DNA of 56,441 nucleotides from Candidatus Saccharimonadota bacterium. Its GTDB lineage: Bacteria > Patescibacteriota > Saccharimonadia > Saccharimonadales > Saccharimonadaceae. The position numbers were made by a program, and so were the translations under genes. Location of the stretch: the NCBI GenBank assembly GCA_017545595.1, contig JAFWLO010000002.1:1-56441 (forward strand). Direction: 5' to 3'. Numbering within the stretch: position 1 is the first letter of the stretch; each line of letters opens with the position of its first letter. This document shows positions 41,855-50,560 of the stretch, piece by piece. The notes under the pieces were generated by a model. That model saw nothing but the letters and a program-made list of their open reading frames with translations, did no database searches and was not told the origin of the DNA.

Positions 41855-43213
41855 TTAGGCGAGTTGCCAGAAGGTTTTGTCGGAGGAGTCGAGGAGGGAG
41901 ACGCCTTCGGAGAGGAGTTCGTCGCGAATTTTGTCGGCTGTGGCGAAATTTTTTTTCTCGCGGGCGGTGTTTCGCTGTCGGATTTTTAGGAGGAGAGCGG
42001 GTGTTCTGTCCTTAACGAATAAATCGAGGGCGAAGAGCGAATCGAGGAATTTCCAATCGTCGAGAGAGAGGAGAGGGGATTTTTCGTCGATAAGAGCGAA
42101 GGCGGAGGAGGAATTTAGGTCGTTGTTCAAGAGAGAGAGGACGGAATCTTGGAAACCTTCGAGGGGGGCGGGAAGCTCGGATTCGGGGAGCTGATAGAGG
42201 AGGACGAGCTTGTTAATCCAGTTTTTTCGGCGAACTTTTGCGGACTCGAGGTCGGAGATGGTGAAGTTGCGCTCGGAACGGTAGTGGCCCTGGAAAAGCC
42301 AGAGTTTGAAATCAAAGGGAGAAAAGCCTTTTTCTTCGAGGTCTTTCAAGGTGATGATGTTTCCGAGGGACTTTGAGATTTTTTCGCCGTTGATTTTAAG
42401 GAAGTTGCAATGGAGCCAGAAATGGGCAAGTTTTTTAGAGAAAGCGCCGGAAGTTTGGGCGATTTCGTTTGTGTGGTGGACGGGGATGTGGTCGATTCCG
42501 CCAGCGTGGATGTCGATTGGCTCGCCGAGCTCTTTGTGGATGATGGCGGAACATTCGAGATGCCAACCTGGGTAGCCTGGACGACCGAGGAAATCCCAGC
42601 GCATGGCGTGGGTTTCGCCGGGTTTGATGAATTTCCAGACAGCAAAGTCGGAACTATTTCTTTTTTCAGAAGAAAAATCAACACGCGCGCCGGCCTTTTG
42701 GTTTTTAAGGTCGAGGCGAGCGAAGTCGGCGTAAGTTGGGAATTTGGACGTGTCGAAATAAAGACCATCGGAGGTTTCGTAGAGAAAGCCGTTTTTGTTC
42801 AGCTTTTCGACAAGGGATTTTGATTCTTCGATATAATCGGTTGCGCGGGCCCAGACGGCGGGTTCTAAGAGGTTAAGTTTTTTAAAGTCGGATTTGAAAC
42901 TGCTGATATAATAATCGGCAATTTCCCAGACGGTCTTCCCTTCCCTCTTTGCGCCTTTTTCGAGTTTGTCCTCGCCGGAATCTTCGTCGGAAGTGAGGTG
43001 ACCGACGTCGGTTAAGTTAAGGACGCGACGAAGAGAAAAACCGTTCGCTTTCAGGACGCGGAGGAGGAGGTCCCAATAGATGTAGGCGGAGAAATTTCCG
43101 AGGTGAGGGGAGGAATAGACGGTCGGACCGCAGGTGTAGATTTTTACGTTTTTAGGGTCCTTCGGGGAGAAGGTTTCGAGGGACTTTGTGGCGGTGTTGT
43201 AGAGTTTGAGCAT
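41855..43213 (-). CDS. cysS: Cysteinyl-tRNA synthetase
   Basis: Charges tRNA-Cys. Class I enzyme of 452 residues. The HIGH-type motif is TVYSSPHLGN after the zinc Cys in YTCGPT; the other zinc ligands are seen in GWHLECSAI and HIPVHHTNEIAQ. KISKSLGN is the KMSKS loop. The zinc site is therefore intact, unlike several other proteins in the window. The gene starts inside the first unit of a TTTAAG array (ATG ends at 43213). Confidence 0.97.
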   Translation of the reverse strand: MLKLYNTATKSLETFSPKDPKNVKIYTCGPTVYSSPHLGNFSAYIYWDLLLRVLKANGFSLRRVLNLTDVGHLTSDEDSGEDKLEKGAKREGKTVWEIADYYISSFKSDFKKLNLLEPAVWARATDYIEESKSLVEKLNKNGFLYETSDGLYFDTSKFPTYADFARLDLKNQKAGARVDFSSEKRNSSDFAVWKFIKPGETHAMRWDFLGRPGYPGWHLECSAIIHKELGEPIDIHAGGIDHIPVHHTNEIAQTSGAFSKKLAHFWLHCNFLKINGEKISKSLGNIITLKDLEEKGFSPFDFKLWLFQGHYRSERNFTISDLESAKVRRKNWINKLVLLYQLPESELPAPLEGFQDSVLSLLNNDLNSSSAFALIDEKSPLLSLDDWKFLDSLFALDLFVKDRTPALLLKIRQRNTAREKKNFATADKIRDELLSEGVSLLDSSDKTFWQLA

Positions 43214-43262
43214 TTTAAGCTTTCTTTAAGGTTATTTTAAGGTTTCTTTAAGGTATTGTTCG
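43213..43262 (+). repeat. TTTAAG direct-repeat array, 4 units, 11-bp period (array 5)
   Basis: TTTAAG begins at 43213, 43224, 43235 and 43246, followed by GTATTGTTCGG and TTTTATAGGGG. It abuts the start codon of cysS on the other strand. Confidence 0.95.
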
Positions 43263-43330
43263 GTTTTATAGGGGTCGGAGGCGGTTTGTTCGGTTTTTAT
43301 TTTTTTGACTTTTTTCTGGAATTTTAGGAA

Positions 43331-44356
43331 TTAGACGGACTTGGAGAGGAGTTGGTTTTCGGTTTTTTCGGCTTCGGCTAGAAGTTCGGGAACGATTTTT
43401 ATCAGATCTCTTACGGCGTTGTCATAAGAAATGTCGTAGGTTCGGAAGCCGGCGGCGTATGGATGGCCACCTCCGCCGTAGAAGCCGGCGATTTTGTCGG
43501 CGATAGGCTTAGAGGAGCGGATTTTTCCGGTCAATTTTCCGTCGGGGTAGGTTTTTATGGCGACGGCAACTTCGACGCCTTCGACAAGACGAAGCTCTTC
43601 GAGGATGAGAACGTTAGGGTTGTATTCGTCGGAGAATTCGCGGATGTCTTCCCAGGGAATGTGGACGGTCGCGAGGGAGCCGGAGAGGAAGTATTCGACG
43701 CGTTTGATGAGGTCGGCTTTGTAGTCGAGAATGCGGGGGGATTTTTTCATGAACTCGCGACGAGCTTCTTCTAGGTCGGAGATGTTAAGACTGGAGGATT
43801 CGAGGAGAGAGGCGACGTGGCGGAAGGTTTCGGGGGAGGTCGAAGCGGAGGTTAGACCGAGAGTGTCGGAAAGGATGCCGTAGATGAGGTTTTTCGCGAC
43901 GTTTTCGTCGAGTTTTAAGGATTTTTCTTCGCAAATCTTGAAGATGAGGTCGCAACAGGCGGGGAGAGGTTCGATGATTTTTTCGTGGGGGAAACTTAAA
44001 TCGTCTTCGGTTTCGTGGTGATCGAGGACGAAGACGGGTTTTTCGGAGAGTTTTTGAGCGATAGCGGGGTCTTCGAGAAGTTTCGAGAGGAGGATTTCGG
44101 CGGCGGTGTCAACGATAATATAGGCTTCGGCTTTCCAGTCGAATTCGTTCGAGATGCGAGACCAGTCGGAGAAATATCGGAGGTATTTAGGGATGTCGAC
44201 GGGGCAGAAAAGGGAGACTTCGGTCGAGGGGTTTCTAAGGGAGATTAGATAGTCGAGGGCAATAGCGGAGCCGAGAGAATCGCCGTCGGGGTTTTCGGCT
44301 TGGATGATGGAAAAATGAGAATGCCCGTCTAAGAATTTAAGAAAAGAATCGTACAT
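43331..44356 (-). CDS. DHH/DHHA1 phosphoesterase (NrnA-like)
   Basis: Hydrolase of small nucleotides such as nanoRNA, pAp or cyclic dinucleotide products. The 341-residue protein has the first Asp motif in NPDGDSLGSA (near residue 23), IIVDTA, the DHH motif in VLDHHETEDD, and the DHHA1 glycine-rich GGGGHPYAAGF at the C-terminus. No membrane segments or GGDEF-like parts are present, so it resembles stand-alone NrnA/Rv2837c proteins. TATAAT lies 6 nt before the ATG; the gene shares a compact divergent promoter region with rmuC. Confidence 0.93.
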   Translation of the reverse strand: MYDSFLKFLDGHSHFSIIQAENPDGDSLGSAIALDYLISLRNPSTEVSLFCPVDIPKYLRYFSDWSRISNEFDWKAEAYIIVDTAAEILLSKLLEDPAIAQKLSEKPVFVLDHHETEDDLSFPHEKIIEPLPACCDLIFKICEEKSLKLDENVAKNLIYGILSDTLGLTSASTSPETFRHVASLLESSSLNISDLEEARREFMKKSPRILDYKADLIKRVEYFLSGSLATVHIPWEDIREFSDEYNPNVLILEELRLVEGVEVAVAIKTYPDGKLTGKIRSSKPIADKIAGFYGGGGHPYAAGFRTYDISYDNAVRDLIKIVPELLAEAEKTENQLLSKSV

Positions 44357-44394
44357 GAGATAATTATAGCATAAAAATATGTTATAATTAGCGT

Positions 44395-45531
44395 ATGGAA
44401 ATGCTTATTGTTATTTTGTTAGTTCTAAATCTTTTAGCGATTATCTTTTCGGGATTTTTTGTTGTTTCGAGGGCGGGTGGAAGGCGCGGAGGAACGGAAA
44501 AGCTGGAAGAAAAAATGACAAAAACTGAGGCAAAAGTCGAAATGCTAGGGAGGAAAATAGATGGGCTGAGTCCGGTGATTTCTGATGAGTTTAGGAAAAA
44601 TCGCGATGAGCTCGGAAAAAATTTTGAAAAAATCCAAAATTCGAACGAGAAGAAACTTGAGGAAATGCGTGAGACTGTTGACGAAAAACTCCAGAGGAGC
44701 GTCGAGAGGAGGTTTAACGAAAGTTTTAAGCAGATTTCGGGGCAACTTAGCCAGGTGTATCAAGGGCTTGGGGAGATGAAAAATCTCGCGTCGGGGGTCG
44801 GAGACCTTAAAAAAGTTATGGAAGGGGTGAAAACGAGAGGGATTTACGGGGAGGTTCAACTCGGGGCGATTGTTGAGGATGTTTTGAATCCAACGCAATA
44901 TCTGACGAATACGTTGATAAAGAGGGGGAGTTCGGATAGAGTGGAATTTGCCGTTAAAATGCCTGGGAAAGACAAGGATGTTCTGCTTCCTATCGATTCG
45001 AAGTTCCCTATCGAGAATTATCAGAGACTAGTGAAAGCATATGAGGAGGGGAGCAAGATTGAAGTTGAAAAATATAGAAAAGAGTTAGCTAAGGACGTGA
45101 AGACCCAAGCCAAGAAAATCCGAGATAAATATATTGAAGTTCCAAAAACTACTGAATTTGGGATGATGTTTGTTCCGACAGAAAGTCTTTATGCAGAAAT
45201 ACTTAGGATTCCGGGGTTGGATGAGGAAGTTAGGACAAAATATCAAATCTCCATAACTAGTCCGAACACGTTGCCGGTCGTGCTTAATGGGCTGCTTATG
45301 GGGTATAGGAGCGTTGCGATTGAGAAGAGGAGTGCGGAAGTTTGGAAGCTTCTCGGGGGAGTTAAGGCGCAGTTTGGAAAATTTGGGGATATTCTCGAGG
45401 GGGTCGAGAAGAAGTTGCATGAGAGCGCGAATAAAATCGAAGACGCGAGAAAACAAAGCAGAAGAATCGAGAAAGAAATGAGCGAAGTTGAGGTGCTTCC
45501 GGAGGGGGAGGCTAGGGGGATTGAGGGGTAG
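44395..45531 (+). CDS. rmuC: DNA recombination protein RmuC
   Basis: Membrane-anchored protein of the RmuC family, related to nucleases and limiting inversions between repeats. The 378-residue sequence has an N-terminal membrane helix (residues 2-24), a coiled-coil region to about 130, then the conserved core GVKTRGIYGEVQLGAIVEDV, LPIDSKFPIENYQRL and MFVPTESLYAEILRIPGL. TATAAT at 44383-44388 ends 6 nt before the ATG. It is divergent from the DHH gene. Confidence 0.95.
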   Translation: MEMLIVILLVLNLLAIIFSGFFVVSRAGGRRGGTEKLEEKMTKTEAKVEMLGRKIDGLSPVISDEFRKNRDELGKNFEKIQNSNEKKLEEMRETVDEKLQRSVERRFNESFKQISGQLSQVYQGLGEMKNLASGVGDLKKVMEGVKTRGIYGEVQLGAIVEDVLNPTQYLTNTLIKRGSSDRVEFAVKMPGKDKDVLLPIDSKFPIENYQRLVKAYEEGSKIEVEKYRKELAKDVKTQAKKIRDKYIEVPKTTEFGMMFVPTESLYAEILRIPGLDEEVRTKYQISITSPNTLPVVLNGLLMGYRSVAIEKRSAEVWKLLGGVKAQFGKFGDILEGVEKKLHESANKIEDARKQSRRIEKEMSEVEVLPEGEARGIEG

Positions 45532-45615
45532 ATATAGTTTTAGAGGTGCTTCGTAAAGACGGCGGATTTTGATATTTTAGAGAGAGGGGGCTACAGGAGT
45601 GTAGAAAATCAGTTA

Positions 45616-46404
45616 TTAAATACAGTAGAAATAGATAAAGAAGAAGTGGAGGAGCGCCCCGAGAACAACGAAGAAGTGGAAGATGGAGTGGAACCATTTT
45701 TTTGCGGAGCCGATTCCATAGAGGATTGAGCCGACTGTGTAGGCGACACCACCTCCGATAAGGAGCCAGATTCCTTCGACGGGGCAGACGGCACGAAGGG
45801 GGTTCAAAAGGAAGAGCGAGCCCCAGCCGAGAAGGAGGCTGTGGAAGGTCGAGACGACTTGGTATTTGTCGACGTTGATGGCGTTTAAGACGACGGCGGG
45901 GAGGGTGACACCCCAAACAAGACCGAAAATAATCCAGCCGAGCTCGCCATAGAGAAGCGAGAGGCAGATTGGGAGATATGTCCCGGCGACCATGAGAATG
46001 ACGTTGATGTGGTCGATGATGCGGAGGACTTTTTTCCCGCGAGAAAGGTTCGGAGAGAGGGCGTGGTAGATGCAGGAAATCGTGAACAAGACAATCATAA
46101 TGGAGGCGTAGAGCGCGACGGAGACGACGGCGTTCGGGGTTTTAGCCTTCAAAACGAGGAGGACAAGACCGGCTATGGAAAGGCCGGCGCCGATTCCGTG
46201 GGTGATTGAACTCAGGATTTCTTCGCCCTTGGAGTAGCGGGGTATGGTGATTTTGTCGAGATGGCGAGGTTTTTTCTGTTCGGTTTTTAAGGTTTTGTTC
46301 GGGTTTTTCTCTGTTGTTTTGGGTTTTTGAGAAGAGGGTGATTTTAAGGTTTTTTTAAGGTTTTGTTCGGGTTTTTCTTTTGAAAGTTTCTTGGAAGATG
46401 TCAT
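45616..46404 (-). CDS. HlyIII/PAQR-family membrane protein with repeat-derived N-terminal tail
   Basis: Seven-helix membrane protein of the hemolysin III family, 262 residues. The family pattern is EEILSSITHGIGAGLS, with SCIYHAL, the HINVILMVAGTY segment and the C-terminal HSIFHFFVVLGALLHF histidines that bind zinc. The first 45 residues are a Lys/Thr-rich tail almost identical to that of the CPBP protease at 1631-2473 and encoded by the dispersed repeat. Its function in bacteria is unclear; the name hemolysin rests on early work. recR lies just upstream on the same strand. Confidence 0.9.
   Translation of the reverse strand: MTSSKKLSKEKPEQNLKKTLKSPSSQKPKTTEKNPNKTLKTEQKKPRHLDKITIPRYSKGEEILSSITHGIGAGLSIAGLVLLVLKAKTPNAVVSVALYASIMIVLFTISCIYHALSPNLSRGKKVLRIIDHINVILMVAGTYLPICLSLLYGELGWIIFGLVWGVTLPAVVLNAINVDKYQVVSTFHSLLLGWGSLFLLNPLRAVCPVEGIWLLIGGGVAYTVGSILYGIGSAKKWFHSIFHFFVVLGALLHFFFIYFYCI
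46343..46370 (+). repeat. TTTAAG direct-repeat array, 2 units, 11-bp period (array 6)
   Basis: TTTAAG begins at 46343 and 46354, followed by GTTTTGTTCGG; a further single unit with the same tail lies at about 46286-46302. It is within the N-terminal coding region of the HlyIII gene, read on the opposite strand. Confidence 0.85.
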
Positions 46405-46416
46405 GAATATCCTTTT

Positions 46417-47022
46417 TTAGAGTGAAGTGCGGTTCGAGAGGGCGGCGGAGAGGGTGATTTGGTCGGCATAGGAAAGATCGACTCCGAGCGGGAGGCCGCG
46501 AGCAAGGCGGGTGATTTTGAGCTCGGGAAAACGTTCGGAGAGGAGTTTTTGGAGGAGAAGAGCGGTCGATTCGCCTTCGACGGAAGGATTAGTGGCGATA
46601 ATAACTTCTTTTACGGAATCTTCGGGAACGCGGTCGATGAGTTCTTTGATATGGAGTTGGTCGGGGGTGATTCCGTCGATTGGGGAGACGGCTCCGCCGA
46701 GGACGTGATAGGTTCCGGTGTATTGTTTAGTAGATTCGATTGCGTAGATGTCGAGGGGTTCTTCGACGACAAGAATAGAGGACTTATCTCGGGCGGGATC
46801 GTCGTAGAATTCGGAAATTTCGCGTTCGGCGTCGATAAGTGCGAAAGTCTTAGGGCAGGATTTTACGCCAGAGTGGAGGTTTTTGAGGGTTTCTGAAATA
46901 GATTCGGAAATCTTGGGGTTCGAGCGGAACAAAAAGTAAGCGTAGCGTTCGGCGGTTCGAGAGCCGACGCCTGGGAGGTGTCCGAGGGCGTCTATGACGT
47001 CGAGAAGAGCTTTCGGGAGCAT
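46417..47022 (-). CDS. recR: Recombination mediator RecR without the Cys4 zinc finger
   Basis: Loads RecA with RecO/RecF. The 201-residue protein keeps the helix-hairpin-helix start ALGHLPGVGSRTAERYA and the Toprim domain (LVVEEPLDIYAIE, ATNPSVEGESTALLL, RLARGLPLGVDL). The four zinc-finger cysteines that normally lie around residues 55-75 are replaced: only one Cys (SCPKTF) remains, followed by an acidic stretch. It directly abuts ybaB, forming the usual dnaX-ybaB-recR-type set with dnaX further away. Confidence 0.94.
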   Translation of the reverse strand: MLPKALLDVIDALGHLPGVGSRTAERYAYFLFRSNPKISESISETLKNLHSGVKSCPKTFALIDAEREISEFYDDPARDKSSILVVEEPLDIYAIESTKQYTGTYHVLGGAVSPIDGITPDQLHIKELIDRVPEDSVKEVIIATNPSVEGESTALLLQKLLSERFPELKITRLARGLPLGVDLSYADQITLSAALSNRTSL

Positions 47023-47319
47023 TTAGAGGCCGAAATTTCCGAGTTGGCCCATAAGGGGTTTCATTTTATCGGCGGCGATTTCTTGAGCCTTGGCGTAGCC
47101 GTCGCGGAGGCAGTTTTCTATCCAGCGTTCGAGTTCGTGAATGTCATCAAGATCGATCTTTTCGGGGTCTATCGTGACTTTTTTGATTTTCAGTTCTCCG
47201 TTAATTTGGACGACGACGGCACCGTCTCCGGCTTCGACTTCGACGATTTCGTTTTTAAGGTCTTTTTGCGCCTTACGCAATTGGTTGAGCATTTTCATTT
47301 GGTCCATAGTTTGACCCAT
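47023..47319 (-). CDS. ybaB: YbaB/EbfC nucleoid-associated protein
   Basis: Small dimeric DNA-binding protein, 98 residues, of normal size. It shows the MLNQLRKAQKDLKNEIVEVEAGDGAV start, VKINGELKIKKVTID-like segment VVQINGELKIKKVTIDP and the C-terminal helix. It is immediately upstream of recR with no gap. Confidence 0.95.
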   Translation of the reverse strand: MGQTMDQMKMLNQLRKAQKDLKNEIVEVEAGDGAVVVQINGELKIKKVTIDPEKIDLDDIHELERWIENCLRDGYAKAQEIAADKMKPLMGQLGNFGL

Positions 47320-47343
47320 AACAATCTCCTAGATAAATTAAAA

Positions 47344-48804
47344 TCAGTTTTTGAATTTATATATGTATATTTTATCAGAATTGGAGGAATTTGGCGAGGT
47401 TATGATTTTGTCTAGGACATAGCTCTCAGGAAGTGCAAGCTCGAGCTTTCCGAGGGTGGCGACGGGGTTTTTCATGGCTTTTATATCTTCTAAGCTGTTT
47501 ATTACGGTGATTTTATGTTCCCTGTCTTCGTAAACTCGGTAAAAAGCGTCATTTAAGGTTTTTTCTTCTGCGAAAAGATAGGTTTCGGGGTCTAGGTTTT
47601 TCTTAACTAAATCGAGAGTTGTGTCAAATTCGTTCGCGACAGCGGGGGTGTATTGGTATCCATAAACGTAGTGATTTAATGCTGGCAGAGTCATGAAGGC
47701 AAGAAGAAGGCCAAGCGGAAAAATTGCAAAGATGCGGGCATAAGGATTTTCTGGAAACAGTCCATACCATTTCTCTAAGAGATAGCGAAGCCCGTGAGCG
47801 GTCAAGATAGCGAACGGAAGGATGATTAAAAGGGCTGAATCGGGAGTGAAACCGGCAAGTATGATTGAGAATACGATAAAGCAACTCGCGAGGGAGTTTC
47901 TCGAAGCGAAAAAGCCCTTTGTCGTCGAAAACAAACCGGCTAAGGCCAAGGTAAAACTGGCCAATCCAATCATCGGGGAGAGATAAACGCCTTCGAGGGG
48001 AGCGAGCCAGGAGAAAAATGGAGCGAAACCGAGGCGGATGTTCGGAATGAGGCTAGAGAGTTTAAAGTCTTTTGCGAAAAACAAGGAGGCGAAAACGGAG
48101 GGGCTCGTCGCAATGTTCGTGACCCAGATAGCGAGACCTGCAAGGAAGACGACGGCGATGGCGACGACGGGGATTCTAGGGAGGGTTTTAAGAGTGTAGC
48201 GGAGGTGGGGGTTCCAGAGGGCATAGATAAAGATGAAGACGACGAGATAGATAAGATGGGGGGTGTAAATAGAGAGGAGGAGAGAAAGGGCAAAAACGTA
48301 AGAGATAACGGGGTTTGGGGACTTTTCTCCTTGGATTTTTGAGCCTAGCCAGAGGAGGAAGGTCGGCCAGAAAACGAGCATGATGAGCGGAGTCCCGGAA
48401 CCTGCAAGGTAGAGAAAAGGGGTCGAGAGGACGGTCAGAACAGAGGCGAGGAGGGCGACGTTGTTTTTGAACCAGCGGTTCAAAAGTAAAATCAGGAGAA
48501 GGCCAAGGCAGAGGCCGAGGAGAATAGAGGGGAGTTTAATAGAGTAGGTCGAGAAGCCGAAGAGGAGGATGCAGACCTTTTGAAGCATATGATAAGGGAG
48601 ATCGACGAGGTCGCCGGAGGTTATCGAGGAAAAATGGAGGTTGTAGCTTAGGGCGACGGACTCGCGTTCGGCTTCGGAGAGGCCGTTCGGACTGCGGAGC
48701 GGAAGAAGAAAAACTAGGCTCAAAAAAGCTAGAGCGAGCAAAACATAGCCGATTACGAAGCGATGGCGATAAAGAAAGAGTCGTGAGACTGGTAATTTTT
48801 GCAC
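47344..48804 (-). CDS. Membrane glycosyltransferase, GT39/ArnT-like
   Basis: Polytopic membrane protein of 486 residues with about twelve hydrophobic segments. The N-terminal outer loop holds SEAERESVAL, corresponding to the acidic catalytic pair (DE/ED) of dolichyl- or undecaprenyl-phosphate mannosyl/arabinosyl transferases of the GT39/ArnT type. The C-terminal 100 residues form a soluble outer domain. The start is set at a GTG at 48804, because TATAAT (48811-48816) lies 6 nt upstream; longer frames would begin before the promoter. The sugar and acceptor are unknown. Confidence 0.82.
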   Translation of the reverse strand: MQKLPVSRLFLYRHRFVIGYVLLALAFLSLVFLLPLRSPNGLSEAERESVALSYNLHFSSITSGDLVDLPYHMLQKVCILLFGFSTYSIKLPSILLGLCLGLLLILLLNRWFKNNVALLASVLTVLSTPFLYLAGSGTPLIMLVFWPTFLLWLGSKIQGEKSPNPVISYVFALSLLLSIYTPHLIYLVVFIFIYALWNPHLRYTLKTLPRIPVVAIAVVFLAGLAIWVTNIATSPSVFASLFFAKDFKLSSLIPNIRLGFAPFFSWLAPLEGVYLSPMIGLASFTLALAGLFSTTKGFFASRNSLASCFIVFSIILAGFTPDSALLIILPFAILTAHGLRYLLEKWYGLFPENPYARIFAIFPLGLLLAFMTLPALNHYVYGYQYTPAVANEFDTTLDLVKKNLDPETYLFAEEKTLNDAFYRVYEDREHKITVINSLEDIKAMKNPVATLGKLELALPESYVLDKIITSPNSSNSDKIYIYKFKN

Positions 48805-48995
48805 ATAACTATTATAACAAGAATAGATAAAAAGGTCTATCCTTTCATTATAGCACAAGCGGAGAAAATTGTCAAGTTTCTCTCTGTTAGGATGGGGTTT
48901 GAGAGGATAGAATTCGAGAGGATAGGATTTAAGAGGATAGCTGAGGTTTTAGAGGGGTATGAGGTTGAATTTTGAGGTTTAGAGCCGGGGTGGAG

Positions 48996-50384
48996 CTAAT
49001 TTTCAGAAGAATGTTCCTTGTCGAGGGACATAAAACGGAGAAGCTCAGGGTGGAAATAGAGTTCAATTTTCCCGACGGGGCCGTGGCGGTGCTTCGCGAT
49101 GATGAGCTCGGTTATGTTCGTCGGGACGAAGTCGGGTTTGTTTTGGTTGTAATAATCGACGCGATGGAGGAACATGACCATATCAGCATCCTGCTCGATG
49201 GAGCCGGATTCGCGAAGGTCGGAGAGAACAGGGCGGGGGTCGTCGCGGCCGGTGACGTTACGGGAGAGCTGAGCGAGGGCAATGACGGGGATTTCTAGCT
49301 CACGGGCGAGTTGTTTTAGACCACGGGAGATTTCTGTAACTTCTTGGACGCGGTTTCCGGCGTAGCGGTCGGTTCCTTGGAGAAGCTGGAGGTAATCTAC
49401 GACTATCATGCCGAGGTCGTGTTCGTGGGCGGCTCGGCGGGCTTTGTTGCGGAGTTCGAGGATGGTCATCGAGGAAGAATCGTCGAGATAGAGCGGGACA
49501 GAGTCCATTTCTCCGAGGGCGTCGCCGATTCGGCCGAATTCTTCGTCGGAGATGTTCCCTGTTCGGATATTCCATGCCTTAACTCCGGAGACGTCGGAAA
49601 TCATACGGTCAACGATTTCGTTGTTTGCCATCTCCATCGAGAAGAAGAGAACACCTTTGTTATTTATCGTCGCGGTGTTATAGGAAAGATTTTCCGCGAA
49701 GGTGGTCTTTCCCATGGCGGGGCGAGCGCCGATGATGATGAGGTCGCCTTTTTGGAAGCCGGCGGTTTTTTGATCGAGGTCGTGGAAACCGGTTTTTAGG
49801 CCGCGGAGAGCGCCTTTGTTGCGGTGGAGTTCTTCCATGCGCTCGAAGGCGTCGGCGAGGAGCGACTCGAGGGCGACGTATTCGGTTTTTATAGTTGTGT
49901 TCGAGACTTCAAACAATTCCCTTTCGGCGAGGCCGAGGAGGTCGTCGATTCGGGCGCCTTCTTCGTAGGCGTTTTCGGTGATTTTTGTTCCGGCGTCGAT
50001 AAGACGGCGGCGGATTGCGCAGTTTTTAATGAGGTCGGCGTAAGCTTTGGCGTGAGAGGCGGTCGGAACGAAATTTGTGAGCTCGGTCAGATAGGCGGCG
50101 CCACCGACGGCGCGGATTTCCTTTTTTGCGCGGAGTTCGGCCGTGACGGTCAGGAGGTCGATTGGGCTGTGTTTTTGGTAGAGGGAGGTCATAGCCTGGA
50201 AGATTTTTGCGTGGCGTTCGTCGTAGAAATCGCGGAATTTTACGACTTCGAGAATGTCGGGAAAAGATGAATCGGAGAGAAGAATCGCGCCGAGCAGGGA
50301 TTTTTCGGCAATAAGATCTTGAGGCGGGACGCGGCCGCCGGACGCATGAGCTCGTGTTTCTGTTTCAAAGATTGGTTCCTCCAT
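48996..50384 (-). CDS. dnaB: Replicative DNA helicase
   Basis: Hexameric helicase of the replication fork, 462 residues. The N-terminal DnaG-interacting domain (PPQDLIAEKSLLGAILLSD) is followed by a RecA-like core with Walker A GARPAMGKTT, Walker B VVDYLQLL and the arginine-finger region SGSIEQDADMVMFLHR. No intein is present. TAAAAT lies 9 nt before the ATG. A TTTAAG array lies upstream. Its end is near a stretch of three imperfect AGAGGATAG copies at about 48910-48945. Confidence 0.97.
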   Translation of the reverse strand: MEEPIFETETRAHASGGRVPPQDLIAEKSLLGAILLSDSSFPDILEVVKFRDFYDERHAKIFQAMTSLYQKHSPIDLLTVTAELRAKKEIRAVGGAAYLTELTNFVPTASHAKAYADLIKNCAIRRRLIDAGTKITENAYEEGARIDDLLGLAERELFEVSNTTIKTEYVALESLLADAFERMEELHRNKGALRGLKTGFHDLDQKTAGFQKGDLIIIGARPAMGKTTFAENLSYNTATINNKGVLFFSMEMANNEIVDRMISDVSGVKAWNIRTGNISDEEFGRIGDALGEMDSVPLYLDDSSSMTILELRNKARRAAHEHDLGMIVVDYLQLLQGTDRYAGNRVQEVTEISRGLKQLARELEIPVIALAQLSRNVTGRDDPRPVLSDLRESGSIEQDADMVMFLHRVDYYNQNKPDFVPTNITELIIAKHRHGPVGKIELYFHPELLRFMSLDKEHSSEN

Positions 50385-50456
50385 AGCTAGTATATTTTAG
50401 CACGTGCGAGGACGTTAAAAAAGAATTGACATTCTGAAAGTTTATAAAAGACGCAT

Positions 50457-50503
50457 TTTAAGCTTTTAAGGTTATTTTAAGGAAATTTTAAGGTTTTGTT
50501 CGG
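50457..50503 (+). repeat. TTTAAG direct-repeat array, 4 units (array 7)
   Basis: TTTAAG begins at 50457, 50465, 50476 and 50487 (first interval 8 bp, others 11 bp), followed by GTTTTGTTCGG. Beyond it a unit containing TTAGGARTAGCTTAAAATGG is repeated twice up to the end of dnaX. It lies upstream of dnaB. Confidence 0.9.
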
Positions 50504-50560
50504 TTTTTTCTGTTAGGAGTAGCTTAAAATGGGGAGTGGTTTTTCTCTGTTAGGAATAGC

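Noticed and set aside
48905-48950. CRISPR array
   Set aside because: Three AGAGGATAG copies are short, imperfect and about 15 bp apart with no spacers of even size or cas genes; nothing else in the window resembles an array.
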